A stretch of 64,000 nucleotides of DNA from Brasenia schreberi (GCA_036023115.1 JAYKKT010000088.1:2746001-2810000); one strand, 5' to 3'. Shown: positions 1-12,808, counted from the stretch's first letter. Notes: generated by a model not told the origin, from the letters alone. Numbers and translations are program-made.

Positions 1-3000
1 CTCCTTCACCCAAAGTGGTTCGCCACCTTGTGCCATTCTCAGCAGTTGCTCCATGGCAGCTATCGCCAGGTTGAGTGCCATCGGCTTCTCCGACTCCAAC
101 AGCCCGATCATCGGGTTTCTATGTACCGGAACCGGCGGAATCATCTCCATTGATGAAGCCATTGATTCTTGAAAGTGCCTTGCGTACACACCCATGTCCA
201 AGTCTAAAGATGGTTGCACTTGGGGCTGAACAGACGAGCCGAACATCTGTAGTGGCCGGCCGTTGTACCTCGATGCAATGCCGCATATTCGATCAAGCTA
301 ACAAGAAAAAAATAATTAAATGGTTATTAATTTTTATTATAGCCAAATATATAAACACTAAAATATTATTGGCATAAATGCTTGGCCGTATATACTTGTT
401 ATTAATTAATGTGTATCATACCAATAACAAGGATTGCTTTGGTGATTGTTGAAAAGGATTCAAAAAAGGAAAGCTGGGATTGCAGATTCCCTGAATTTTG
501 TAATTAAATGTCAAATTTAGATAAGACGAACCCAAGAAATGGCCAGCTCAGCTAAAACCAGGACGGCCGGTTCCGAACTGACGTTTTGATTCGACCAAAA
601 TGTAGAACTAGAACCGAACTGACTCCGATCTTAGTTCGGGTTAGGTTCTAGTTCTTCTGGTTTGGGGTCTTAGTTCCACTCTGGTTCCGATTTTATGTAA
701 AAAGTTGAGAAACAAAGGGTGAGATTTTAAAACCAGTACCAAAATCAACTTGGAACTGTCAACCCCGAACTGTCAGCTCATGTTTGGTCTGGTTCAAGTT
801 CTGTTCCAGTAGGTTCAAGGGCAGCTTGGTTCTGATTTAACCCCTGTGCTGGGTCCAAAACATCCACCCCTAGTAGACATGGTTGGTTTCGAGTAAACGG
901 GAACCAGCAGTTTCAAACCTATTCCAGTTAACCTGAAACTTGCTTCGGTTATGGTTCCTGAAGCATCGGCTTCAGGGCTGTTTTGTTTTGAGTTTGAAAC
1001 CTCCCAAAAGTGGCAAAGAATTTTAGAAAATTTAAATTTTAAAGAAAAAAATTGGAACCATCGATTCCATGAAAGATAGAACCAGAACAGAACTTGGTGA
1101 TCCACGGTCTTGGGCCCACTTTTCCTAGTTCCAGTTTCACCGGGTTCCTGTTAGAACTGCCAAGCAGGTTCCAAACCGGCCATGTGTAACCCTAGCATAC
1201 CCCTAAGATGGAGGCCATTGTCCTAAACTTGCCACAATTGATTATCATATAAATTAGGACAGACACCATACTTCAAATGCCGTCATGTTCCCAAATGCCA
1301 ATTAATGGTATGCATGGTCGAAAAGGGATTTCGTGCCATGTACGCATATCTATCATTTACATGTATACATGGAAGGATGAGTGAATGCACCATGCATGTA
1401 TGTGCATACATGCTAACACATCGATACATCCACAGTCAACCGTGCATAAACATATACACATGGATCCCATGCATCCTTTTGTCTTTGGCATTTTGTTGAG
1501 AGAATGGGTACTACGAGAAAACCCTAAACCCTAGTTTTAAAAAAAGGAATTGTGCATGGTAAAGAAAGCAAAAACGGGGGAGATAAAGGGGGAAAAAAGG
1601 ATAATATACCTCTTCTCTTAGGCGTGCATTCTCCACACGAAGGTGTTGCTCGTCAAAGGAAAGCTCCCCAAACATTCCTGGGCTCCCACAATTAGCGCAG
1701 TTGATGTTTCTAATGGCCGCCTGAAGTCTGAAGTTTTCACTCTTAAGGCTTTCATTTTCCGCCCTGAGAAGCATGTTATCTGCGCGGTCTTGTTGTGCCT
1801 AGTAATTACAGATAGCATTCAACATATATAAGACCATATATTATCAGTTCAGTTGTCAATACATACACATGTTTGCAGATACGATAAAATACAGTCATAT
1901 GCACCTACATACAGTGATGGATCTAGAAACTAGTATTAGTGGAGCGACATATATATTTCATCGCTTTAGGGGAGGGCAAAGCATAAATCTCAACCATATA
2001 TTCATGGTAAAATTTCAAAATTTCAGGAAGAGCGACCGCACCCCACCCCTCCATGTAAATCCGCCATTGCCTATATATATCTATACACATGCATGTGTGG
2101 TTGGTTGGAGAGGGGGTGGGGTGTTAAAAGTACATTGATTCTTATGAAATACTGTGCTTACTGGTTGTTTTTTGACCATTTAAAGCCATTATATACAGTC
2201 ATGGACTCGGAAATTCTTTTGGAGTGAGGTACATTTGTACTTCGGGTGAATTACACTTATATTTTCTTATATACACTGACTGACCCAAGAAATTTTCAAA
2301 TTTTGGGCAAGACCTCACCCTAAAGTGGGTTTGCCACTGATTATATATATCCTGATCGTGTTGATTATACCTCAGAAAATTGTCCAAAAGTTTTAAAAAG
2401 GAGAAGATGAAAGATGCTAAATCGTTGCACATGCAAACAACTCCATGTACATATACGCACACAAACATGTATATGTATGTAACATACATACATATATATG
2501 TGTGTGTGTGTGTGTGCGCGCACAAAGGAAAACATATACACTAAAAAGAAGAGAAGAAGTTAAGTACCTTCATCTGGGTGCGTCGATTCTGAAACCAGAA
2601 CTTTACTTGCCGAGGTTTCAGCCCAAGTTCTTGGCTGAGCTTGAGCCTTTGCTTCTCATCAGGGTGTGGAAACTCCTTAAATAGGCTGAAAAATACATGT
2701 AACTCTAAAAGTCAGAGACACAGTAGTTAAATGAATTTAACATTTATAAGAACCCTACAAGAGTTTAGCATGCTTGATTATTTAGTTTTCAACTATTACT
2801 GCCCAAAATTAAAATGTGCAAAAGGTAATAACTTATCACTCCAAAGATATAGATGAATTTAATCACCAGTTCCTGAAAATTTTCTCATTTAGTTTTCAAC
2901 TATTATTGTTCAAAATTAAAATGTGCAAAAGGTACTTATCACTCCAAAAGTATACATGAATTTAGTCATCAATTCCTGAAATTTTTCTCTTGTGCACTCA

Positions 3001-3641
3001 AAATAAGCTAGCCATTCCTTACAAGACAATCTACTTCATAGATGATACTAACCAACAGTTCGTTGGTTCAAGTGGTTCAGCACTTGTTCCCCTTAACAAA
3101 GGTCTCGATTCAGGTAGTGTGAACCGAGAAAACCATTGCTGGGAGAGGTTTAAGCCATAGTGGACTTATCTGGCTTGAAGTGGAAGAGTAAGGGTTGGGC
3201 TTTTCAGATAACCGTGGTTTAAACCAAAAAAAGAAAAAGATACATGATACTAATTATGGCTATATGCATGTTTAATGGAGATAATCAAGAACCAAAAGGC
3301 AAGCATGCAACAACCTCTAATAATCAATTACACATTTATTTTCTAAGAAAAACAGATAGATCATTTGCCTTTCATAGCAACAGGAAAAGTACAGCTACCT
3401 TAGATTATATACCAAGAAATTGCATTAAAATCTGTGATTAATGAAACAAAGTATCAATAAAGAACGCTTACGCTTCCATGTGTTGAATCTGCCTAGCAGT
3501 ATGCCTGTGGTAGCGCTTCCTTCTTAGCTGGTCTCTTTCATCTTGTTCCTCACCAGAACCAGCATCCATGTTGCCACTCCCAATAGATCTATTCTCCATA
3601 TCTTCCTCTTTGCTTATGTTGGAACCAACCATCTCTTCCCT
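1..3641 (-). CDS. HDG5: Class IV homeodomain-leucine zipper transcription factor, HDG5-like (partial)
   Basis: Four exons read on the minus strand: 3641-3472, 2685-2568, 1798-1610 and 297-1 (continuing off the window). All junctions are GT-AG and phases agree. The first encodes an acidic Glu/Ser/Gly-rich lead and the homeodomain start ([18 protein letters not shown]). The second completes it, with helix 3 [12 protein letters not shown]. The third is a zipper-loop-zipper region with the paired-cysteine loop (CANCG) and ENARLREE. The fourth reads [17 protein letters not shown], then a linker ending in [15 protein letters not shown], the lead-in to START. Class IV factors act in the nucleus on L1-box promoters in epidermal cells; START is thought to bind lipid. 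The CIASRY-GRP-Q stretch followed by a Pro-Ser-Leu-Asp-Leu-Asp-Met linker resembles the HDG5/ROC3 branch (from family memory). The start codon is uncertain: the earliest in-frame ATG in these exons is at 3632-3630. Confidence 0.9.
298..1609. other. HDG5 intron rich in AACC/GGTT repeat sequence
   Basis: Intron between the zipper exon and the exon at the window edge. From about 545 to 1190 it is packed with GGTTC/GAACC-type words (for example GAACCGAACTGACTCC and TTCTAGTTCTTCTGGTTT). The same word family recurs through the window near 8.4-9.4, 10.6-11.0, 14.1-14.6, 24.0-24.9, 53.7, 60.2-60.9 and 62.6 kb. Around 1320-1470 it changes to ATGCATG/ATGTATAC-rich sequence. No gene is seen inside. Confidence 0.6.
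2779..2988. repeat. Tandem duplication of about 105 bp in an HDG5 intron
   Basis: Two adjacent copies (about 2779-2885 and 2886-2988) both begin ATTTAGTTTTCAACTATTA and both contain AAAATTAAAATGTGCAAAAGG and end near TTCCTGAAA..TTTTCTC. They differ by scattered substitutions and a small gap. They lie in the intron between the two homeodomain exons. No function is apparent. Confidence 0.85.
3058..3245 (+). mobile_element. SINE-like element in an HDG5 intron
   Basis: The left part has a pol III box A-like string, TGGTTCAAGTGG (3063-3074), followed about 30 bp later by a box B-like string GGTCTCGATTC. A body of about 120 bp follows and ends in an A-rich tail near 3230-3241. This layout is that of a tRNA-derived SINE. 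No target-site duplication was identified, so the boundaries are approximate. Confidence 0.5.
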
Positions 3642-3890
3642 CTGCATCAAAAAATTGAGGACTGAGAAAATCAATCTATACATACCTATATATCTATATA
3701 TAGATAGATACATACATATTTGTATATACATATATATCACAGAAAATAAAATCTTTTGTACTCCTATTGAATTGAAATGGAGCTGACTAAACAAATTTCA
3801 AAGAAACATTTTACATGTGGAAAACCTCAAAGAAACTCAAAACTCATAACCCCTTATACAAACAGACAGAAGTAGAGAATTTCTACTTAC

Positions 3891-3946
3891 CATTTTTTGT
3901 AATGAAACTATAAAACTTAATAGAGAAGGCAATGTAGATGGAAGTG
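3891..3946 (-). other. Possible upstream coding exon of the HDG5-like gene
   Basis: On the minus strand a TTTCAG acceptor precedes 3946 and an ATG|GTAAGTAG donor follows 3891. The 56-nt insert is open in the frame that joins the exon beginning at 3641, giving a Leu/Ser/Pro-rich stretch ending LQKM before REEM. The resemblance to HDG5 N-termini is only loose. A 26-nt segment further upstream (4036-4061) also has splice-like edges but does not stay open in the needed phase, so the true first exon is not placed. Confidence 0.4.
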
Positions 3947-6900
3947 CTGAAACAATACACTTATTTCTTAGGCTAAGATAAACTTGATACTTAGAAACCC
4001 TAGAAACTCAAGTTTCTAAGTCTGCTCAATCATACCTCCATATGGTGGACAACCTCAGATCCTGAAAATGCAAAAGGTGTTGCAACTATATGCTTTCTCT
4101 CACAAACCAAAGCATGGACTTTTACTAAAAGGATTCTTATTCTTATATAAGACTTGCACTAGGTAAAATACAAGAAAAACCCTAGATACGTCACGTATGC
4201 GGCCGTAAAAGGAATCCGATGAAAAATCATCTTGAAAAGGAAAACAATAACCTAAATATTGATTACACTTTAAGCACTTTCGCTTATAAGAAAATAGTTA
4301 AAGAGCATGGCTTGGGAATAGGACATGTTTGCAATGAAATTTGGGTTGGTGCTTCAAAGCAGTTTTGTGAGGATAGAAGATAGTGGTACTCCAATTGGAC
4401 TCCCAACCATTGAAAGGTAAAACCAAAGAGTCTCCACAAAGACAGCAATATTTTTGTAGCATATCATGTGATGACATCTCATGGCACAATAGAAAGTAGA
4501 TTCATACTCGATAATATTTTGCTTGTACACAAGCACACTCATACGGTGTATCCATGCAAGTAATAAAGCATTTTCACCCATATTCAGTAAGAAACCATAT
4601 ATAATCATTTCAAAGTATTAACAAAAATTTCACTCATACCTTTTACTTACACAAAACAATTAAACTCGGTTGATAGAGGACTTAATATGTACCATTGAAT
4701 TCATAAAGGGTTAAGGGTTTAGCATGATTAAGAATTCGAGATGTAAACAACTATTCATGTGAAAGATGCATATGATGGCAATGTTTTTAATTGCAAGTTT
4801 GGGTTATGCAGACTCTTACCACATTCATACCTTGGGTATTTAACCTTAAACCTACAAGTTAGGAACAAAAAAATGAGATAATAATTAGACAAGCAAAAAT
4901 AGAAATTATACTTAAAATGTATCAGTTTCTTATTGATAAGCATCCGGTCACATGATCTCATGATTCTCAGGGAAAGGCCTGTAAAATCAATGGAATCAGG
5001 TTGGCTGTAAAGCCAACTTAATATAGACAGTACAGCAAAATTCATCTCGAGTGTGAAACTTTTAGTGGAAATTGAACCTTTGAGTGGCACAAGAGTGAGG
5101 GCAATAAATATTTCATGTGCCACTAAAAGAGCTAATTGCCCCTAAATTCCACCCTTTTTGAATGTTGTTTTACTGAAAAAGCAAAAAGGAAAATGCTTAA
5201 TTAACAAAACACAAACTTGCAAACTATTATAATCATGAGATATCAAACATAAAAAAAATAGTGGAGTTTAAAGCTGCTAGTGAACAACACATCCAGGCTG
5301 AAAAGAAGTACATAACAGTTAGGGAGTTGCAATTGTAAATGACTAATTAGAATGACATGTACAATCAAGATAAAAAAGGGCAAACACATGGATCTACATT
5401 GAGCTGAGGTGGGGCATATGTCACACCCAAAACTTGGAAATCAACTTAAATCCTATAGCACGTGATGGGATTTATGGGTTATAACAATACATAGTTCGCC
5501 CCTCCCTAAACTATTCGAAGGGCTATTTGCCCCACCCCAAAAGAGTTTCTAGATCCACCACTGGCATAAGATATGATGGTTTACGGAATTCTTTGATTGT
5601 GTTCTAACCCTTGATATCCACAATCAGATTTCATTAAGGAACAGGAATGAGGATTTTGAATTGATGCATCAACAGAATCCATCTACCATGAGAACATTTT
5701 GTAGCATTTGGTACTTTTAGTTGTGCAAGATTCAGGGAACCACATAACCTTCTCCTACTCTTGTGCCACTATAAGTGCACTTCTCCATGTTCTGCACAAA
5801 ACTAAAAATAGATGACCAAGGAAAGAGGTCAGTGAGAAGCAACAATGCATTATAATTAAATGGAGATTGTAAAGCTGTTGTTTGGTTATAAATATCAAGA
5901 TATTTTATACATGATAAGAGTACCAAGAAGGGACTTAATAAAACACAATAATATGAACAATAATGACGAGTTCATAATAACCATAAAGCAAATGTGCAAT
6001 AGAAAATTCGCAAGATTCTTATTGGAATATGTCTAAATATAGATAAAAGGGCAGCTGTTAATAATTGAGAATAAGGAAAGCGGCTAAAACCAAACTCACT
6101 GGCACTGGAAACCCAAACAGATCAATAACCACAAACGTCATCACTTGGAAAGTGAAGCCAACCAGTAAATCAGCTAAACAAAGTTCATCTCAAGTGATTT
6201 CTTAGTGTCCCTTTCTACTGTCACAAGAATGGAGAGATCAAGATCACTCGATAATCGAGTACATGTGCCACTGGTAGGCTTAATTGCAGCTAAAAAAGCC
6301 TATACATGAACTTCGCTGTAAAAACATGTAACCTGATGAAGTTGGTTTAGTGCTTTCCGGTGTGTGTATGTGCGTGTGCACGCCACTGAGTGTTTAGTGT
6401 GTGTGTGTCTACGAAAATGTGTTGCTTGAATACATGGGGCTCAAACTGGTTCTCCACTGTAATTTCCGGTGTCTAACTCGGCTCTAAGTTCAAAGAAGGT
6501 TCCTCCCCAAACCCCGTGCCCCCCATCTCCCGAGAACCGAGACCAGTTTAAAAGTATTGCGTTTCGTCAGCATCCAACTTATGAACTGGGTCCTTCCTAA
6601 TAATGGCACTTCAATATATGATCTTAAGATCCTCTTGGAATAGCTTACAGTAACTGTACGTGTCCCTCATATCAAACACTGAAACAATTTGTCGAAAGTC
6701 CAAAGGAAGATTTCGATAAGTAAATTCTGTTCTTTGAAAGAATTGAATTGGTGAACAGTGGACGCATTATAGTTTTTCGATCAAATTGTAGTGTGAAGCA
6801 GGTAGCCATTATGATCACAGTGCTTGGTGGAATTGATAGAACAAAAGTTTGACTTCTGCTATTTCATTTATTATACATCGATTCCTTCGTTGTCAAGGTA

Positions 6901-7660
6901 AAGTAAACGGCAGAGTGATGATGTTAAGGCCTCACGGTGATCGTCCTCACAACCTCAAAGAAATATATGAAGAAATTGGTTCACGATATTGCAAAATCTG
7001 TGCATTTCTCTGGCGATACTAGCTTAACTGAGAGGGTTTTAGATGTCATACAAGCGGTGAGGGTTCAAAGTGTCACCTTCATCCTTATATCGGAAGCCCA
7101 TGAAACGTAGTTTTAAGGGGATGAGGATTCCAGCCTTGAAGTTTGAACTTTTTAAGCACGGTGCTTTCACTTTGGATTGCGTGCAGTTTTTCGAGCTATC
7201 AATAGAGAAAGAAAAAACCACAGTTCCTTGGTTCTGCATTTAATCAAAATATCATAACCCTTAAATTTTCAAAGCAGATCATCAGTAAAACCGATAAAGT
7301 TAGCTAATCCCAAAATAAATCTGCTCTGTGCCATTAAACGTTCATCATTCCCAGTTTAACACATGTTAATCCAACAATAAACTAGTTTAGGGACCATTTT
7401 CATCACGATTTCGATGCAAAATACATAGTAGAACACTCTCAAAGTCGTTCATAACGCGGTTTTCGCCAAAATTCATGACGGCATCAAAGAAACCTACCCT
7501 GACCTGTTCAAGATGATCAGGATAGCTGAAGCATTTGATATCTTGGTCATCTTGAAATGTCCTAGAACATCCTGATCTTTCGCAATCACTACTACTAAGC
7601 ATATGGTTACACTTACATTTAGTATACAACTGTTCTGTACAGTAAAACAATCAAATTCTC
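3947..7660. other. Upstream region of HDG5-like gene, no gene recognised
   Basis: About 3.7 kb of AT-rich DNA. Short open frames on both strands resemble nothing recognisable. The segment 4207-4360 is homologous to 8260-8400, sharing AAAAGGAATCC, AGGAAAACAA.AACCTAAA and a block near AGGACA.TTTG.AA.AAA.TT. It may hold the HDG5-like promoter and a first exon, but none could be placed. Confidence 0.5.
4207..4360. repeat. Dispersed repeat, copy 1
   Basis: Homologous by eye to 8260-8400 in the same orientation. Shared blocks are AAAAGGAATCC, AATCAT/ATGATC, AGGAAAACAA, AACCTAAA, ACTTTAAGCA/GCTTTGAGTGCA and the closing GGACA..TTTG...TGAAATTT/TAAAATTT..CTTCAAAGCA/GTTCGAAGCA. No coding content. Confidence 0.6.
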
Positions 7661-7969
7661 TCAAAACAGACCAGCAGGAATGAGATCAGGTTGGTTGGTA
7701 TCACTTGGAATGCCACTGTCACATTGCAGCTGTTGCTGGAGGGAGTGCACAATGTTGCTGCTTGGAGCATCAGTGTCATTGATGAAGCCTTTGCAGAAGC
7801 TAGTACTCCTGTTATTACTCCCTGATGCAGGAACCATGAAGAAGCCGCACGGAAGCAGCGGGACGTTGGACATGTCGCCGGAGGTCATGACGGTGCTGAT
7901 GGCGGCAGAAACCATGCTCCAAACAGGAGGTCTGTGCTTGGACCTCCTGGACCCTTTGGAGCATGTACA
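7661..7969 (-). CDS. Unrecognised possible coding exon (C-terminal, about 100 residues)
   Basis: An open minus-strand frame ends in a stop at 7661-7663 after ...DLIPAGLF. It reads through Met at 7915 and continues upstream to KGSRRSKHRPPVWSM, close to a possible acceptor beside the AT/GA microsatellite. The composition is protein-like, rich in Ser, Pro and Gln (HSLQQQLQ), with a GFFMVPASG segment faintly reminiscent of the C-terminal regions of class I TCP factors. That resemblance is weak and the TCP domain itself is absent. It could be a terminal exon, a pseudogene fragment or chance. Confidence 0.25.
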   Translation of the reverse strand, partial: CTCSKGSRRSKHRPPVWSMVSAAISTVMTSGDMSNVPLLPCGFFMVPASGSNNRSTSFCKGFINDTDAPSSNIVHSLQQQLQCDSGIPSDTNQPDLIPAGLF

Positions 7970-7983
7970 TCAACCGTAAGTCG

Positions 7984-8087
<104 letters not shown>

Positions 8088-8259
8088 AGTACATGTGCAA
8101 GTGAATATATGCTTAAGCATTCTCAAATATCAACTGTTAAAATATTTGATTTTTTGAAATATATGCTAGCACATTTAGGTGTTACTATATCCAAACAAAT
8201 CTTGACGATCCATCTTTGAAAATAAAAAAAATATTGTCAATATCTACTTTTACCATCAA

Positions 8260-8400
8260 AAAAGGAATCCTGTGAAAAAATGATCCTAAATAGGAAAACA
8301 ACCTAAAATTCATTATGCTTTGAGTGCACAAATAGGTAGGTGGTGGGTTGTGACTAGAAGGACACATTTGAAATAAAATTTAGTGGGCAGTTCGAAGCAT
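8260..8400. repeat. Dispersed repeat, copy 2
   Basis: Partner of 4207-4360 in the same orientation, with blocks AAAAGGAATCC, TAGGAAAACAACCTAAA and GGACACATTTGAAATAAAATTTAG. The two copies look old, with many substitutions. Confidence 0.6.
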
Positions 8401-8413
8401 TGATCTGGGTAAG

Positions 8414-9412
8414 GGTGTTCGTGGTCCGGTTTGGCTCAATTCTAACCTCAACCTTGAACGAAACCAATACGATCAGTTTTCAATTTTTGGAAAACTGAAC
8501 CAGAACATTTAAATAGTTAGAGCCGGACCAAACCAAAGTATGGTTTTGAGTTTAGTTAGGTTTTGAACTAAAGTTTTATATATTTTAATATTATGTTAAA
8601 AATATAACACTTATATTGTATAACAAATAATCAATATAAAGCAACATCATACCCAAATTATGTCACAGTGTAGACAAACTAAGAAAGTTACAGCTTGTGC
8701 AGATACAAAAGATTGGAGTCGGGTTAGAGTACTGAAAGATTATTAGGATCTGAAAGAGGAAAGCATAAAAGGGTTGTTATGGGCCACTAAATCTGTCAGG
8801 TTATATAATAGATGGGTTCAGTTCAGTCTTATGACTCGGTTTCAACCTTCAATCCTCTAAACCGAACAAAGACGCTTTCCTTTTTCCGTCCAAACAAAAT
8901 CAAGCCACAGAACGAATGAAACCAAACCCAAACTATTCTCGGTTTGTTTTGATTTCAGAACTTTTGAGTTTTTCTCTATTTTCCTTTTAGCTTCAAAACG
9001 AAATAACACCCAAGACAACATTGCAGAGAAGGAAATGGGAATGGAGTTTTCAAATATATAAATTTGTTTTCTAGGCTAAGCACAAGGCACAATTGTGTAC
9101 AAGATGCTGTTTGTGACTCGATGATGTTGACTGTGAAACTTAGGTTGATGTAGGTTGCGAGGTGTTCATGGTCTGGTTTGGTTCGGTTCTAACCTCAACC
9201 GTGAATGGAAGTAATACCATCTTGTCAATTTATGGAAAACCAAGCCAAACCATCAAAACAGATGGATCTGAATCAAACCAAACTACGGGTTCTGGTTTAG
9301 TTCAGTTTTAGGTGGTGGTTTATGTATATTAACATTATGACACTTATATTGTATAACAAAATCAATATGAAGTAGCATCATACCCAAATTATGTCATGAT
9401 AGATAAACTTAA
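8414..9412. repeat. Two direct copies of an AACC/GGTT-rich dispersed repeat
   Basis: Copy A (about 8414-8682) and copy B (about 9161-9412) match along their length. They share GGTGTTC.TGGTC.GGTTTGG and TTCTAACCTCAACC, then ACTTATATTGTATAACAAA, then CATCATACCCAAATTATGTCA. About 480 bp separates them. There is no coding potential. Both belong to the same word family as 545-1190 and may be non-autonomous transposon copies. Confidence 0.8.
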
Positions 9413-9649
9413 ATTCTATCATGATTTTCAGTCATTGAAACCTGAACTCTCTATACATTCTTAGAGAAGACAGCAACACAATTCTCATCTTAATAGATGG
9501 CCTAAAAATGGAATGAAAGCTTTAAAGAATCGTCAATAATAAGGCACGAATGAGAATTTGAGTTGAAAGTCGAATTCTGCAGACTCGAATAGAAAATATG
9601 CATAAATGGAGTAGAAATTGAAGCTGCAATGTGGAGCCAGAAGCCAGAT

Positions 9650-9731
9650 GCACGCCCTCGGGTATCAAACTCATGATCTCCAACTTGTTGATCGACCCCA
9701 TAGCCAGGTGAGCTATTGCTATTTGTGCTCA
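9650..9731 (-). mobile_element. tRNA-like SINE candidate, family 1
   Basis: Read on the minus strand it has a box A-like TAGCTCACCTGG and, about 40 bp on, GAGTTTGATACCC as box B, followed by CGTGCATCTGG. The minus-strand segment at 53937-54022 carries the same words (AATAGCTCAC.TGG, AAGTTTGATACC, CGTGCATCTGGC), so this is a repeated family. Confidence 0.55.
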
Positions 9732-10106
9732 ACCTTTGATGATTGAGAATAGTGAAAACAGCTAAAATTTCATCATTTGGAAAGTGAAACTAAACAGTAA
9801 AACTAGCTGAACCAAATTCATCGTTGGTGACAGCTTCTTTAGTGGCGTTTGGCCCTTTTCTCGATTCTCAAGAATAGAGAGATTACATGATCGTCTCTTA
9901 CTCGTGACGTTCAGTGGTTCAAGTGCCACTGAAAGAGCTGTCATCATACATGAAGTGGGGTTCAAATCGACGAAATAAACAAGGAGACGACTCCATGAAT
10001 AACTTAACAGTGAACAATTACAGTGACAAGGAAGATTAGTTCCTGGCAAAACGAAATGGAAAAGAGCAGTCTTTGTAATGCAAGTACCTTCTAAGTAATT
10101 ACAATA

Positions 10107-10242
10107 CAAGGAAGATTAATTTGTGGCAAATTCGACTACCAACGATTTGGAAAATCTGGCTTTCTCTCTCCCTCAATTACCAAAAAGAAAACCACGTTGG
10201 TCCAACGAGAAGACCCCTCTTGTTAATTGCTAGAGCCCAAAG

Positions 10243-10273
<31 letters not shown>

Positions 10274-10590
10274 GACGTGTGCAAATAGGAGACCAAGAAG
10301 AGGACGTCCGTTTTCCCTTGGAAGGGCCTCAGCCATGCTCTGGGAAAAGATCAAATTCGACTACCAACGACTCCGAAAATCTGTCCTCGCTCCCTCAACA
10401 AAAGAAACCATCTTGGTGCGACAACAAATCTCTCTTGCTTGTTTAATGCGCACACACAGAGGCAATAGTTTTTTCTCATAAGAATTTGGTGATGAGGATT
10501 TGATCTCTCTCTCTCACACACACATACGGGTACAGATAGGAGCTCGAGGAGAGGACGTTTGCTTTTCCATTGATACTGAGGAAGTTTGTA
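10107..10590. repeat. Divergent tandem duplication of about 230 bp
   Basis: Unit 1 (about 10124-10318) and unit 2 (about 10353-10580) share AAATTCGACTACCAACGA, GAAAATCTG, (CT)n(CA)n, CAAATAGGAG/CAGATAGGAG and GAGGACGT. The open frames across them, including 10500-10784, run through simple repeats and resemble no protein. The segment 10640-10990 that follows is again AACC/GGTT-rich. Confidence 0.7.
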
Positions 10591-11487
10591 GGAGAGCTGT
10601 TTTTGCGTCACAGGCCCAAGCTGGACATGTTGGATGGGCCAACATGGGCTACAAACCTAAGGCACTGGTAAATTGGGCCAAGAATCGGTTGGAATCAAAA
10701 CCAGTCAAACTGGATCCAGAACAAGGGATCACCTACTTTGGTTCTGGTCCCACCTTCCATGAAGCAGAAATTGAAATATATTAGAACTAAAATCGAAATC
10801 AACGATTTCATTGGTTTCATTTTTTAAAAATTTTCTATATTTCAAAATTTTGGATGGTTTTCCTAGGTGTCAACGGTTTAGGACACAAACCCAAACCAGA
10901 ATCGAAAGTTTTGAACTGGAACCAAAACCAACCTAATCCTGGTTCAGCTCCGGTTCTTGGTTTCAAGAAAACCAGAACCGACGTTTGGAACCGGCATGTT
11001 TAGGCTAGTGGCTCGTCTTAAAATCTATTAAACCGTTGTCAACATACTATGTCCGGAAGGAAGGCTCCTCTCAAAATGAGCCCTCACTGCAACTCATGCA
11101 TCTGCATGTCATCTTTATAATCGATAAAGACTAATTCTCATAATAGCAAACAAATCACTGGTCATAAGCCAATAAAGAGACGGAGGGTGCCCAAACTTAA
11201 AGATGTCAATACGGTCATGGCCAGCCCTTGAAGGACCATGTCGCTCCCTAGGTCAGGCTCATTATATATAAGCATACATATACATAATGTACATATACAT
11301 ATTATATTATTTATACACATATATACGTATATATATGTGTGTGAGCGCGCATATGTACATATACATCTGGCCCTGCGAGCCAACCCAGCCACGCCACCTT
11401 CTCCCCATCACCAAGAGCACCAAATTGATTCCTATCCACATTTTATGGACTCAGTGGATTGTCTCCTAGATGATTTCCTTGGTGTAT

Positions 11488-11489
<2 letters not shown>

Positions 11490-11581
<92 letters not shown>
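11490..11581. repeat. (CT)n microsatellite of about 45 units
   Basis: Uninterrupted TC/CT dinucleotides. They generate long Ser-Leu or Arg-Glu open frames that are artefacts. Confidence 0.98.
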
Positions 11582-11582
<1 letters not shown>

Positions 11583-11934
11583 GGCACTCGTATGCCTTGT
11601 ATCCAAACTTCTTGAAACTCGGCTATCAGAAACTCCATTTGAAACTAAACTTTTGTCTGAAACAACGGCATTGTTTGAGGATGCAAGGACAACAGCTCGA
11701 CAATTAGGGTTCTTCCTAACTGAAATTTCCATGGATGGTTTTGCTCCTCCTCTTCCATACTTGCCGGCCTCCTAAATCAGAGCAAGGAGTACGGCTCTCA
11801 TGCCCATCTTGAATCACATCCCCATTCCAGAGAGAACACCTTATCTGTGGAGGAAATTAGGAATCATGTCGTCGTTCGGTATCATGCCGCTGGCAGTATC
11901 CAAATCTGAGCCCATCAGTCTCCCTTAGCTTAAT

Positions 11935-12808
11935 TTGTTGTTTCTGGGTGTAAAGATTTCTCGAGATAGAGAATCTAAACTCTTATGTTTAACTCATGAG
12001 AGATATATTGACTATATCTTCAAGAAGTTCAAAATGGGTGAGTGAAAGTATACTATTACACCCGTTGCAAAATGGGTCAAATTAAGTAAGGTTGATTGTC
12101 CAAGTGAAGGAGATGATAAACCTAACGTTCTTTATGCACAAGCTGTGGGTAGCTTAATATATGTTATGTTATGTATAAGACCTAATATCAGCTTCATTGT
12201 TGGTCTTATAAGTAGATATCAAAGTAATCTTGCATGACAGCATTGGATAGCTGTAAAAAGAAATTTAAGATATCTCAAAGGAACAAAAGACTTAAAATTG
12301 TGTTTTCAAGTAGATTAATTGAAAGTGGTAGGATACTCAGATGTTGCCTTTGCTGGGAGTAAAGATAACTGCAAATCAACCTCGGGACAAAAATTCTTAT
12401 TTGGAGGTGGAGTTATTTCTTGGGCATGTAAGAAATAAGGTTGTGTAGCATTACATACACAAGAAGTTGAGTATGTAGTTTGTTGTATGGTTGCAACGAA
12501 TGTCGTTTGGATAAGTGCTTCATACAAGATTTGAAGCTGAAAATAGTTGACGAGCTAGTTGTCATTTACTACGACAACAATACAGCAATCACTATAATCA
12601 AAAGTAGAGTTGGCAACTTTAAAAGCAAGCATATAATAGTTAAATACCACTATGTTCATGATATGGTTATGAGAAAGGAAATATCCATTTCATACATGCC
12701 AACTCTTGATATGTTAGCACACTCCTTGACTAAAGCCATAACAGAAGATCTTTTCTCAAAACATATTACAAACATGGGTTTGAGATATGCTTGGTTGTTG
12801 TGTAGGTA
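11935..12808 (+). pseudogene. Ty1/copia retrotransposon relic, end of RT and RNase H
   Basis: The plus strand reads from FLGVKISRDRE and YIDYIFKKF (end of reverse transcriptase) through AQAVGSLIYVM..RPNIS and NLRYLKGTKDL to the RNase H signature GYSDVAFAGSKDNCKSTSG, then GGGVISWACKK and CVALHTQEVEYV. After a frame change near 12520 it continues with IYYDNNTAI, SKHIIVKYHYVHD and DMLAHSLTK. Four in-frame stops (after MGE, NLA, QVD and CKK) and the frameshift show it is dead. No gag, protease or integrase is seen upstream, so it is a 3' remnant. Confidence 0.9.

Noticed and set aside
75..377. 100-residue plus-strand open frame
   Set aside because: Shadow of the HDG5-like exon on the other strand.
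10500..10784. 94-residue plus-strand frame
   Set aside because: Runs from a CT/CA repeat through AACC/GGTT repeat sequence and resembles no protein.
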